Positions 24,330 to 35,152 of a stretch of DNA of 64,000 bases are shown in pieces. The first letter of the stretch is position 1; each line of letters starts with the position of its first letter. Under the pieces are notes generated by a model. That model saw only the letters and a program-made list of their open reading frames with translations. It had not been told where the DNA came from and ran no database searches. Both the position numbers and the translations under genes were made by a program. Origin of the DNA: Salminus brasiliensis (Eukaryota > Chordata > Actinopteri > Characiformes > Bryconidae). The stretch covers positions 1,632,589 to 1,696,588 of the forward strand of contig NC_132897.1 in assembly GCF_030463535.1 (NCBI RefSeq), given 5' to 3'.

Positions 24330-25590
24330 CGTTGAGTTCAGCCGAAGTGAACTAAAATAAAATGAATTAAAGTGAACTGAAGTGAACTTTACTAAACCGG
24401 ACTGAACTGAACTGAATCAGACTGAACTGATTTGAACTGAACTTTATTAAACTGGACTGAATTGAACTGAATCAGACTGAACTGAATTGAACTGAACTGA
24501 ATCCGACTGAACTGAATTGAACTAAACTTTACTAAACCGGACTGAACTGAACTGAATCAGACTGAACTGAACTGAATCAGACTGAACTGATTTGAACTGA
24601 ACTTTATTAAACTGGACTGAATTGAACTGAATCAGACTGAACTGAATTGAACTGAACTGAATCCGACTGAACTGAATTGAACTAAACTTTACTAAACCGG
24701 ACTGAATTTTACTGAACTGAATTGAACTGAACTGATTCAGACTGAACTGTACAGAACTACCTACTGAATTCTACTAAATTCTACTGAATACAGTACTACT
24801 ACTGATCCTAGTCAGACTGAACTGAATCGAAATGGACTAAACCGAACAAGAACAAACTGACCTCAACTTAACTCAGCTAGACTTAGACAGCTAGACACTG
24901 AATTGAACTGAACTGAATTTAACTATATTAAACTAAACTGAACTAGACTAAACTGAAATTTCCTGAACTGAACTAGACAGGACTGAACTGAATTGAACTC
25001 AACTGAAATTAATTAAGCTGAATTTAACTGAATTAAACAGAATTGAATTGAATTGAACTAGACTAGACTGAATCAAACTATACTGAACTGAACTGAACTA
25101 AACTGAACTAAAGTTCATTTAATTAAATTGTATTGATTAAATTGAACTGAATTAAACTAAACTGAACTAGACATGACTGAATCAAACTACTGAACTGAGT
25201 TAAATGGAAATAAATTGAACTAATCTGAACTGAACTAGATTTAACCAAACTGAGTCTAGACTAAACTGGTCAGGACTGAATTGAATTAAACTGAACTGAA
25301 ATGAAATAAAATTAGGTGACTTGAACTGAACTGAATCGAACTGAGCCTAACTGAATTGAACTGAACTAGATTTAACTAAACTGAACTGGAGTAAACTGAA
25401 CAGGACTGAACTGAACCGAGCCTACGTAAACTAAACTGTACTGAATTGAACTAAATTGAACTGAATTGAACTGAATTAGACTTAAAACGAAAAAGACTGA
25501 ACTGAATTGAATTAAAACAAACTGAATTGAATTGAGCCTAACTGAACTGAATTGAATCAAATTAAGCAAACAAACCAAACCTACCAGCTG
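24330..25590. repeat. ACTGAA-type quasi-tandem array, block 3
   Basis: Units of GGACTGAACTGAACTGAATC and variants. The array stops about 60 bp from the gas2l1 exon donor, so reading the exon frame past its splice site yields a repetitive tail that is not protein. Confidence 0.9.
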
Positions 25591-25653
25591 GATCCGGAGG
25601 GAAAAGAACCAAACCGAGCTGAAGCAAAGTGAACCCAATGTGAACACACTTAC

Positions 25654-26346
25654 CAGCTCGTCCAAATTGCGCATGTCGCACACTCTCCTTTGCGGCTGCC
25701 AGATGGGCGCCAGCTCCGGCTCCTCCTCCTGGTCCCGCTCGGTCTCACGCTCGTTCTCACACTTGCCATCCGCCGCGTCCGCCGACCCTGCGGCGACACC
25801 CATGCGGTCCCGTTCCCGGTCCCGTTCCCGTTCCCGTTCCCTCTCCCGGCTCTCCTCACGTGCGATCTCCTCCTCGAGCTGCACAAGCACAGGAGCGGGA
25901 ACGCCGAACCGCGCACCCCTCCTCGCCACCTCTAGGAGGCAGAGCACGAAGTTCTTCTCGCTGCCGCGCTCCACCAGGTCGTTGGTCTCGAACATGAGCA
26001 CGTCCTTCACGCGCAGCTCGCTGCGACACCAGCCGATGAAGTTGGACACGTTGTCACGAGCCACGAACGAGCCGGGCGCGGCACCACGTGACTGGTATGC
26101 CACGTCCCGCCACAGACGGTGGGGCTGGAAGGGGCGCGCGGCGCGGTTCACGTTGTTGGCGTGCTCGCAGAGCGCACAGCCCGTCTCCAGGCTCTCCATG
26201 AACGTGTCCACTGTGATGTCCAGGCCGTAGAGCGCGTGCAGCCACTCGGCTAAGTCCTCCTTCATGGCGTACAGGTACTCCTCGCTCGACTTGAAGGGCC
26301 GGATGCTTTTGCAGGCAGCAGACTGGATGTTGCTCTGGTCCGTCAT
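25654..26346 (-). CDS. gas2l1: GAS2-like 1, CH-domain coding exon (partial gene)
   Basis: First coding exon, 231 codons, of a GAS2-family protein that links actin and microtubules. The calponin-homology domain spans about residues 27-150, with family signatures [15 protein letters not shown] (28-42), [11 protein letters not shown] (98-108), [10 protein letters not shown] (116-125) and [14 protein letters not shown] (132-145). A charged linker follows, with a low-complexity Arg-Glu/Arg-Asp stretch at about 166-181. The exon ends with DMRNLDEL at a GTAAGT donor (25653), the same junction motif (RNLDELV) that precedes the GAR microtubule-binding domain in GAS2L1. ATG at 26346 was chosen because the preceding 33 in-frame codons look like 5' UTR; a CTTGTAG acceptor places the exon start near 26466. 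The GAR exons are not visible in the remaining 25.6 kb. The symbol rests on the CH match plus synteny with ewsr1 and rhbdd3; GAS2L2 is the alternative. Confidence 0.9.
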
Positions 26347-26499
26347 GCTGGCGGGAGAAGGGTTACTGACGGTTACCAAAACGTTAGCCGGTGCAGCTCT
26401 TCGCCGGACCCCTGTGTGCACCCCGCCTGTGCAACCGTCGATCACGCATGGCGTTGTGTCACGCGCCTACAAGCACAGAAACACATAGCGTAGGTAAAG

Positions 26500-27850
26500 C
26501 GATGCAGGCTAACAGATTAGCTTGTAGCTAGAGCACAGGCTGTGGCTAATATATTAGCTTGTAGCTAGCATGTAAGACTTGTGGCTAATATATTAGCTTG
26601 TAGCTAGCACGTAAGACTTGTGGCTAATATATTAGCTTGTAGCTAGCATGTAAGACTTGTGGCTAATATATTAGCTTGTAGCTAGCACGCAAGACTTGTG
26701 GCTAATATATTAGCTTGTAGCTAGCACGTAAGACTTGTGGCTAATATATTAGCTTGTAGCTAGCACGTAAGACTTGTGGCTAATATATTAGCTTGTAGCT
26801 AGCACGTAAGACTTGTGGCTAATATATTAGCTTGTAGCTAGCACGTAAGACTTGTGGCTAATATATTAGCTTGTAGCTAGCACGTAAGACTTGTGGCTAA
26901 TATATTAGCTTGTAGCTAGCACGTAAGACTTGTGGCTAATATATTAGCTTGTAGCTAGCACGTAAGACTTGTGGCTAATATATTAGCTTGTAGCTAGCAC
27001 GTAAGACTTGTGGCTAATATATTAGCTTGTAGCTAGCACGTAAGACTTGTGGCTAATATATTAGCTTGTAGCTAGCACGTAAGACTTGTGGCTAATATAT
27101 TAGCTTGTAGCTAGCATGTAAGACTTGTGGCTAATATATTAGCTTGTAGCTAGCATGCAAGACTTGTGGCTAATATATTAGCTTGTGGCTAGAGTAGAAA
27201 ACTCGTGGCTAATATATTAGCTTGTAGCTAGCACGTAAGACTTGTGGCTAATATATTAGCTTGTAGCTAGCATGCAAGACTTGTGGCTAATATATTAGCT
27301 TGTGGCTAGAGTAGAAAACTCGTGGCTAATATATTAGCTTGTAGCTAGCACGTAAGACTTGTGGCTAATATATTAGCTTGTAGCTAGCATGTAAGACTTG
27401 TGGCTAATATATTAGCTTGTAGCTAGCATGCAAGACTTGTGGCTAATATATTAGCTTGTAGCTAGCACGTAAGACTTGTGGCTAATATATTAGCTTGTGG
27501 CTAGCACGTAAGACTTGTGGCTAATATATTAGCTTGTAGCTAGCACGTAAGACTTGTGGCTAATATATTAGCTTGTAGCTAGCACGTAAGACTTGTGGCT
27601 AATATATTAGCTTGTAGCTAGCACGTAAGACTTGTGGCTAATATATTAGCTTGTAGCTAGCATGTAAGACTTGTGGCTAATATATTAGCTTGTAGCTAGC
27701 ATGCAAGACTTGTGGCTAATATATTAGCTTGTAGCTAGCATGTAAGACTTGTGGCTAATATATTAGCTTGTAGCTAGAGCGTAAGACTTGTGGCTAATAT
27801 ATTAGCTTGTAGCTAGCATGTAAGACTTGTGGCTAATATATTAGCTTGAG
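26500..27850. repeat. 39-bp minisatellite, about 34 copies
   Basis: Highly uniform tandem units of 39 bp: GTAAGACTTGTGGCTAATAT, then ATTAGCTTGTAGCTAGCAC. A rarer variant carries AGAGTAGAAAACTCG in place of the AGCACGTAAGACTTG part (near 27195 and 27310). Each unit contains the near-palindrome GCTAATATATTAGC. The array lies directly 5' of the gas2l1 coding exon, probably in its first intron. Confidence 0.95.
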
Positions 27851-28280
27851 ATTAGAGTATTAGTGATTATATATTTATATATATATATTTATATTTATCC
27901 CTCTATAAATGTTTGTTCTGCAGTGATTTTGCTGTAATAACAAACCCAATAATAACAGTAATAATAAGATAATAATTATTAATAATTAATAATCATTAAT
28001 AGTCGATTCCAGTCGAAACCTGCTTTAAATATTAATAAATATTCATATTAATGAATAACAGAACAATGTTCATCCTGTTAAAGTCAGTAAATAAACAGTA
28101 ACGCTGCATTAAACTGTATTTTATATAAATTATATTAATTAATATCCTGCTGAACTGAGAGATTGACGCTGTATTAATAACAGTATATTAAATATCGTTA
28201 AGAACCGAACTGTTGATTCAGGAATCGACACCGAACCGCGGCGAATCGAACCGAGCTAAGCCGAGTCTTTTACAGACCGC
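27851..28280. other. AT-rich spacer
   Basis: A/T-rich sequence with many TTAATA and AATAAT words, ending at a short CA run (28280-28306). Nothing else recognised. Confidence 0.5.
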
Positions 28281-28384
28281 ACACACACACACACACACAC
28301 ACACACTGTGTTCGCCCGGGTCAGCGACTGATAACGACCTAAATGAAGACTGAGAGTGTGTGTGTGTGTGTGTGTGTGTGTTAC

Positions 28385-28679
28385 CCATTGGAGCGCGAGG
28401 CCGGCTGGTGTGGCTCAGATGGCGGTGAAGGAGGTCCGGTCACTGCGGAGCTGCGGAGGGTTTCATCAACACTCGGAGGCTCCGCGGCTCCAGCCTCTCC
28501 CTCCGACCACTCTCACTCTCCCACCCCGCTCACAGGCGCAGTAATCCGGGCCTGGAGGCGCTGGCGGGTCGGGCTGAGCTCGGTGTTCCTCTGCCTTCTG
28601 TTTCTGTCCGAGATTCAAACCCAAACTGCTCCCAGATCCAGATCATCCAGCTCCTCCGGCTGGAAGGGGCGGGCAGACA

Positions 28680-28690
<11 letters not shown>
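28385..28690 (-). promoter_or_regulatory. CpG-rich block, candidate first exon and promoter of gas2l1
   Basis: A sharply GC- and CpG-rich block in AT-rich surroundings, bounded by TG microsatellites. On the minus strand a possible donor (CCAATGG/GTAAC, exon end 28385) could join to the CTTGTAG acceptor before 26466, giving an untranslated first exon. Position and composition support this; no transcript evidence is available. Confidence 0.4.
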
Positions 28691-28723
<33 letters not shown>

Positions 28724-28969
28724 TGTGTACTTGTGTGTGTATTGACGGCGTTGTGGGGACCGGTCGTCCCCAGACTAAGAAAAAATTATTATATTATAAT
28801 TGATTACATCATATGACGTTTAATTAGAGTAAATTAGATTAGATTATACTTCGTGTTATAATTAATAAATAAATGTGAGATAGATTTAACTAACTGATTC
28901 AATTTAACTACTAATAATAAGTAAATATTGTTTCATATAAAGTTGACAAATACATGCTGGTCTATTTGT

Positions 28970-29604
28970 CCCATAAACATGTTTAATAAATCATTATTAT
29001 ATATATTTATTATATATAATCATTATTAGTAAGTATAAGTATATAAGCTAATAAACTAATGCAAACAAATTATAGTGCTGAATATAAAAAAAAACTATAT
29101 ATATATATATATACTATATAAAATAAACATGTTTAATAAATCATTTGAATATATATATTATTTTTTTAATCTGCAGCGCTATAATTTGTTTGCATTAGTT
29201 TATTAGCTTATATACTTATACTTACTAATAATAATTATATATATCTAATGAATATATATATAATTATTTATTAAACATGTTTATGGGATATATATGTATA
29301 CTATATAAAATAAATATGTTTCATAAATAATTTGAATATATATAGCAGACGTATATAAGCTAATAAACTAATGCAAACAAATTATAGTGCTGCATATTAA
29401 AAAACAAATAAATAATATATATATATACTATATAAAATAAACATGTTTAATAAATAATTTAAATATATAAATATATCTATATTATTTTATATGCAGCGCT
29501 ATAATTTGTTTGCATTAGTTTATTAGCTTATATACTTATGCTTACTAATAATTAGTATATATATTATGAATATATATAATAATGATTTATTGAACATGTT
29601 TATG

Positions 29605-29657
<53 letters not shown>

Positions 29658-29702
29658 ATATAAAATAAACATGTTCAATAAATCATTATTATATATATAT
29701 TC

Positions 29703-29764
<62 letters not shown>

Positions 29765-29815
29765 CTAATAAACTAGTGCAAACAAATTATAGGGCTGCAT
29801 ATTAAAAATATATAT
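28970..29815. repeat. Alternating inverted-repeat array with TA runs
   Basis: Modules carrying AAGCTAATAAACTAATGCAA then ACAAATTATAG occur in direct orientation near 29046, 29357 and 29761. They occur inverted (CTATAATTTGTTTGCATTAG) near 29179 and 29499. Flanking AAACATGTTTAATAAATCATT words alternate likewise. Long (TA)n runs fill 29607-29655 and 29708-29760. The block could form several large hairpins. Confidence 0.85.
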
Positions 29816-30224
29816 ATATACATAATACTTTTTAAAAATAAATAGATTAGATAAATAGAATAGATATTATAAATAACCAACACTCAATCAAATAATCAAT
29901 AACCAATCAATTATGTGTATGTAAAAAAAAATGAAGCCATTAATAAAATAATAATAATAAGTAAAAGACAGCAAAGTCTTTGTTCGGCTCAGACTCAGAA
30001 GAAGCGTTGGCGATCTCAGCCGTGGACAGGAAGGGGTTAATCACTCAGACCTCTGAGAACTTCAGAAGATCTGACTCAAGGGTCCAGCTCTTCCTGAAGG
30101 TCAGCCCGGCAGGATGTGATGTCAGAATGGTCACTCTGGGCATTACGGACACAAGCCCAGAACACGAGAGCCTACTGCTGAGAAGATCAAACAATAGATC
30201 TGACGAGTGTATTTACATATCCAT
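29816..30224. other. Spacer, nothing recognised
   Basis: AT-rich to about 29960, then more complex DNA. An 87-residue plus frame (29980-30243) ends inside a Tc1 fragment and shows no domain. Confidence 0.4.
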
Positions 30225-30541
30225 CATTCAGCCAAAACATTAAAACCACCCTCCACAAGACCCCAGACACTGTCCAGGGGTATCCTATTGGTAGGCCACT
30301 ACTGGCCACTGCATACCGGGAACACCCCACAAGACCTGCCTGATGTTCTGGAGATGTTCTGATGACCCGGTCATTATCTAGAACATCACAGTTTGGTTCT
30401 TGTCAAAGTGTCTCAGATTCTTACGCTTGTCCATCTTTCCATCACCTTCGCTTGCTGCCTTGACAGTACAACAGAACCAGAACCAGAACCAGAACCAGTG
30501 TTATTCACTTCAGCTGCCGGTGGTTTTAATGTTATGGCTGG
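30225..30541 (+). mobile_element. Tc1-like remnant, CATAACATTAAAACC family
   Basis: Both ends are present: CAGCCAAAACATTAAAACC at the left, and GTGGTTTTAATGTTATGGCT at the right as its inverse. The interior keeps CATACCGGGAACACCCCACA and later segments of the transposase region. About 300 bp instead of the 1.3-1.6 kb of autonomous elements. A short CAGAAC repeat lies near 30473. Confidence 0.8.
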
Positions 30542-30623
30542 AAGAACAAGCTGTGATAGAACTGATTGTGTCCCACCCATAGTGAAAGAACAGGGGTTGT
30601 TCAGAGGTATTCTCAGAAACACA

Positions 30624-31027
30624 TAGACTATATGTCCAAAAGTTTGTGGACACCCATTTTAGTGATTGCACTTAGCTATGCTACAGATGTGCAGATGCCT
30701 AGATGTCTAGTACCTGTAGAGAAAACGTACTGCCAATAGAATAGGACTTTCTGGAGCAGGCTGCCTACTAATGCCAGGTGTGGGCTAGAGGGGGATATAA
30801 AGCCCCCCAGCATTGAGGAGCTGTGGAGCAGTGGAAGAACTGTGTTCTCTGGAATGAAGGTGGTGGTGGAGCTCCATCCAGTACTTTGGTACAATGGGAT
30901 GAGTTGGGAACGATGAGGTGGTCTTCCAAAATCTAGTAGAAAGCCTTCCCCTGGACAGTAGAGACAGTTTCTCCAACAAAAGCATGCTAAAGGATTGGTG
31001 TCCCAATACTTTTGTCCATACTGTGTA
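30624..31027 (-). mobile_element. Non-autonomous Tc1/mariner-like element
   Basis: Both termini are present: ACTATATGTCCAAAAGTTTG at the left, and GGTGTCCCAATACTTTTGTC with ACTGTGTA at the right. The interior is shortened relative to the 14091 copy. Confidence 0.85.
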
Positions 31028-31129
31028 TTGTAACTGTCCCGGAGTCTATAAGGGCTTTTCTGATGGCTCCGCTGAATGACTGTCCGTTAAATAGCGGTAG
31101 TGTATTCTGTAAAGTCTCCGGGCCAGACT

Positions 31130-31131
31130 GG

Positions 31132-31169
<38 letters not shown>

Positions 31170-31296
31170 TCATTCCAGCAGCCGAGTGGCCAAAAAGGGG
31201 GCCCTTGTTTTGATTTGAAATGCGTCGGTTGTTTCTTTAAGAGAGCTAGACAGAGAGGGTGAGATCATCCTTCAAGGCCTGGATGAATCAGCTTTT

Positions 31297-31330
<34 letters not shown>

Positions 31331-31433
31331 CATTCCACAGTTCCCTGGCGTGTGAGCAATTGGCTCTGAATCGCCCTTAAAAAGCCGGGTGGTGTCAAAT
31401 AGCCTGAAACAAAGAAAAGGAAACCTTAATCAT

Positions 31434-31474
<41 letters not shown>

Positions 31475-31475
31475 T
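31130..31475. repeat. Three dinucleotide microsatellites
   Basis: TG run near 31136-31168, CA run near 31300-31327 and CA run near 31436-31471, separated by unique sequence. Confidence 0.9.
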
Positions 31476-31568
31476 TCTTATAGCACTGGAGCTACAGAGC
31501 GCTAATGCAGCTAACAAGTAAAGAAGTGTGTGGAGGTGTTCAGGAGTCTGTAACAGACCAGCTTACGT

Positions 31569-31734
31569 GGTTTCGGACACTGTAAGACTCAGCCGTTATC
31601 TAGAACCATGGACTACAGTCTGCTAAACTGCTAAAAACAGTAGCCAGCAGCTAAATCAAGCTGATTGAAGGCCGGGTCTGTAGTTTAGTCCATGTTCTAG
31701 ATAACGGTCATACAGTCCTACGGTGTCGGAAACC
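31569..31734. repeat. Imperfect inverted repeat (hairpin)
   Basis: Arms of about 48 bp at 31569-31616 and 31686-31734: GGTTTCGGACACTGTAAGAC to CCGTTATCTAGAACCATGGA pairs with TCCATGTTCTAGATAACGG to GTGTCGGAAACC. The loop is about 70 bases. It could be the ends of a small DNA element or a foldback. No product known. Confidence 0.75.
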
Positions 31735-31924
31735 AGATCATCAGGTCTGTAAGAGGTTACCGCACACCTTCGCACGGTTTGAAGAGTGTGTTTGGAGCTA
31801 GATCTTATCCAGGGATATAATATGGCTGATTGGCGGCATTGGGAAATATCATCTGAACACACACACACACGCACACACGTACACACACACACACACACGC
31901 ACACACTAGTGATCTAACACACAC

Positions 31925-32080
31925 ACCGTGGACAGTGAGCACACATGCCTGGAGCGGTGGGCAGCCATTGCTGTGGCGCCCATGGAGCAGAGAGGCTGAA
32001 GGGCCTTGCTCAAGGGCCCAACAGTGGCAGCTTCCCGAGCCCGGGTATCGAACCCACAACCCTGTCACTAGAGCCCACAT
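31925..32080 (-). mobile_element. tRNA-derived SINE, partial
   Basis: On the minus strand, GGGTTGTGGGTTCGATACCC fits a box B, and the body GAGCAAGGCCCTT follows. It shares long identity with 33235-33350. The box A end is cut. It follows a mixed CA run at 31857-31925. Confidence 0.7.
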
Positions 32081-33097
32081 ATTAAAAACACTCATGAGGT
32101 CCGAATCCCAGCTAGCAGAGAACATTACAGGAATATTTTCAGCAAAATATATTTTGAAAAGGTTCTGGCAAAGGTTTGTTTACTAGAACGCTTCTTAAAC
32201 AGAATTCCTAGTAATTAATAAAAAATAATATTTAATAAATGTGTCATAAAACATTTTATTTAAACATAGAATTAAATATTTTCTGAATTTACAGTTATGA
32301 ATATTTGACTTGTATCACTTTTTGAATTATGTTTTTTAAACCAAATGTAGAATACCCAGATTCAATTCTGAGAATAAACAAATAAAGATATACAATTATT
32401 GTATTTTAATGGAATATAAAATTATATTATATATTATACCACTGAAGAAAGTAATAAATGTGAGGTAGAAGTACTAACTAACTAAAAATAAGTAAATAAA
32501 TTTCATATGAAGTTGACAAAAATGTTTAATAATCGTATGAAAGAATAAATATAAATATAAATATAAGCATAAACTTATACAAAGAAATCATACACGGTTT
32601 AAATAATATATATTAAACATAAAAAAATGGAATAGATATAATATGTAACATAATAAACGAATCAGTTAAAATGTATGTATTAATAAATGTATGTAAAAAT
32701 AAAACTATGAATAAAAATAAATAATATAAACTATAAATAATTAAATTGACCTAATTAAAAAATACTATCAAATAATAATAATAATAAAAAAAATCCTTGT
32801 TTGAAAAAGTCTAGAAAACTTCTCAAATGGAATGTTCTAAAAAATCTAAATAATAATATTTAGAAAATTAAGCAAATATTTCTAGCTGGGATGTCCCAAA
32901 AGATATTTGGGTCACGTCAGCCAAAGGCATGGCACCACTGACCAGCACTGGCACTGTAAGTGAGCTGAAAGATGCCATTATTTAATGATAATGTCTAAAT
33001 ATAAAGCATCCAAAACTGTATTCATTTTATATTATATAAATATTAAATATTTACAATGAAAAGAATATTACTATAACTGAATAATAACACTATTTAG

Positions 33098-33136
<39 letters not shown>

Positions 33137-33234
33137 TAAGTAAAAGTTAATAAAGGCCGTAATTCATCTGTTTGCATTGCTTAATTTGCATAAATCACAC
33201 TCGCCACACTCAAACCACACCAAGGAGCCGAGAG
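32081..33234. other. AT-rich intergenic stretch
   Basis: Mostly A/T with AATAAT and TAAATA words and an (AAT)n run near 33099-33132. No gene or element recognised. Confidence 0.5.
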
Positions 33235-33350
33235 TGTGTGACAACTTGCTTAAGGGCCCAACAGTGGCAGCTTGCCGAGCCCGGGAATCGAACCCACAAC
33301 CCTGTTATCAATAGCCCGGCGCTCTAACCGCTGAGCACCACTGCCCCATA
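33235..33350 (-). mobile_element. tRNA-derived SINE
   Basis: On the minus strand the head reads GGGGCAGTGGTGCTCAGCGG then TTAGAGCGCC (box A), followed by GGGTTCGATTCCCGGGC (box B) and a GCTGCCACTGTTGGGCCC body. Degenerate stem pairing and its repetition at 31925 point to a SINE and not a working tRNA. Confidence 0.8.
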
Positions 33351-33837
33351 GAGCGTTAAGACAGATTCTATGAACATGCTGTGGGCATCACACTGTGACC
33401 AAATGTAAGAGCTCAGTGACAACCTGGCATATCTCATATCTCACAAGCCTTTTGGCTCATATTGAAGTTTATACTGCCCCCTGGAGCCCTGGAGATACGT
33501 CACCCCAGGCACCCCAGGGGACTAGCCTCGTCCTGACCCTAAACAATTTAGAGGCCTTTAACTTTTAGGGCAATTAAGTCTGAGTCACTGCAGCAGGTTT
33601 CAGCTCATTAAACCGCTCATAGCTGCAGTGATTAACACCAGTGAGGACCACTGACTGCTGATCTCCTCCGCGCGGTTCGAGGAGAATGCGACTCTGTAAT
33701 TACTAATCGTCACTATTATGATGTCATTAGTGTCCCAACCGTGTACTAATAATTACCAGGGGCACTGCCAGGGACGTTGGGCCCCATGGAAAGATATTAC
33801 ACTAGGCTTTTTTTTTTAGGGCCCGTCAGAGTCCTGT
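33351..33837. other. Spacer, nothing recognised
   Basis: No gene-like frame or repeat identified. Confidence 0.4.
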
Positions 33838-34050
33838 TCTACCCCTCTAGCCCACACCTGGCATTATTAGACAGCATGGTGCTGATAGGTTCCTGTTGGT
33901 TGATCTGCTCCAGAGAGTCCTATTCTATTGGCAGTTCTTCTCTACAGGGACTAGACAAGCTGTGTGTGCATTTGCACATCTGTGTCAGCTTAAAATAGCT
34001 AAATGCAAGCATTACAAGGGGTGTCCACAAACTTTTGGACATGCAGTGTA
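33838..34050 (+). mobile_element. Non-autonomous Tc1/mariner-like element, right half
   Basis: Runs from the CCCCTCTAGCCCACACCTGG segment to the right terminus CCACAAACTTTTGGACATGC with AGTGTA. Confidence 0.8.
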
Positions 34051-34796
34051 TTTCTGGGCTTGTGTTGCTAATATAGTAGATTGTGAATCAACCTCAAAAC
34101 AGCAGGTTTGAACCTAGTAGTCAGACTTCAGGGAACCACTGTGTTCTACAAGGGTTCTCCAAGGCTTTCTAAGTTGTGGGTGGTTCTCATACTCAGACAG
34201 CCAGAAGTTTTGCTCCAACCAACACAACTGTGGAGCAATTTGAGAACCACCGTCCTAAAGAAGGGTGGGTGGTACCGCAAATGAGATTGTATGAGTGTGA
34301 GGAACCTATTTAAAGTTTAAAGAACCTCAACAACTTATTTTTGTCCTAGAACCGTGTACCCAAGTTGAGAACCATTGAGGTGTGCAGTAAATTGGTTCAT
34401 GTAATGTGCAGGTTCTATAGGCTACCTACTTTGACTCTTAGTAGTGACAGTAGAACCCATTTTAGAAGGTTCTAGATAGAATCATCTACTAAGGATTTGC
34501 AACCTAGGCAAAGAACTTGGTTGTTTTGAGTTGTTTGATGGGGTCTTCACTAAAGAACCCCACCAGGAACCATTGCGGTTCTTTTATGGTAGGACAATTA
34601 ATCTGAGACACACACACACAGGCCTTCAGCTCGGAGATCGGGAGGAGAGCTGTGGGACAGATGTTCAGCACATGTGCTGAAAGCCTGAGCACCGTGCAGC
34701 TGAACGTTAGGAGGAGCTCCGGGGTCTGATGATTAAGCCAAGCCTCACTTTCTAAATAACCCTGATGTTGCCAACAGTGAAGATACCCACCGATTA

Positions 34797-35152
34797 AAAG
34801 TTTGTGGACGCCCCTTTTAACGCATGCATTCGGCTCCTTTGCGGACACCGATGTCCAAGCCCTGTAGAGTTCTACTGCCAATAGAATAGGACACTCTGGA
34901 GCAGATCAACATCATGACCCTATTGGACCATGCTGCCTAATAATGCCAGGCGTGGGCTAGAGGGGTATAAAGCCCCCCAGCATTGAGGAGCTGTGGAGCA
35001 GTGGAAGAGCTGTGTTCTCTGGACTTCTCTAATGCAATCAAATCCTCACAGCAAAGCTTCTTCTCTGGGGTTACTCCAACAAAAGCAAGACCCTTGATTT
35101 CAGAAGAAACAGAGGATTAACAGGTGTCCCAATACTTTTGTCCATATAGTGA
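34797..35152 (-). mobile_element. Non-autonomous Tc1/mariner-like element
   Basis: Both ends remain: AAAGTTTGTGGACGCCCC and GGTGTCCCAATACTTTTGTC with ATATAGTGA. The middle is deleted near 35020. Confidence 0.85.

Noticed and set aside
25372-25653. Continuation of the gas2l1 frame past its donor
   Set aside because: The frame runs into the ACTGAA array and turns repetitive, while a canonical GTAAGT donor sits exactly at the family's conserved exon junction.
26500-27850. CRISPR-like regular repeats (also at 1648-2727, 4108-5005 and 52335-53706)
   Set aside because: The repeats are contiguous or share their spacers; there are no unique spacers and no cas genes, and the host DNA is vertebrate. 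They are minisatellites.
33235-33350. Functional tRNA gene
   Set aside because: Box A and box B are present but the arms do not pair well, and the unit is repeated with an attached non-tRNA body, as in a SINE. The same applies at 31925, 59752 and 62331.
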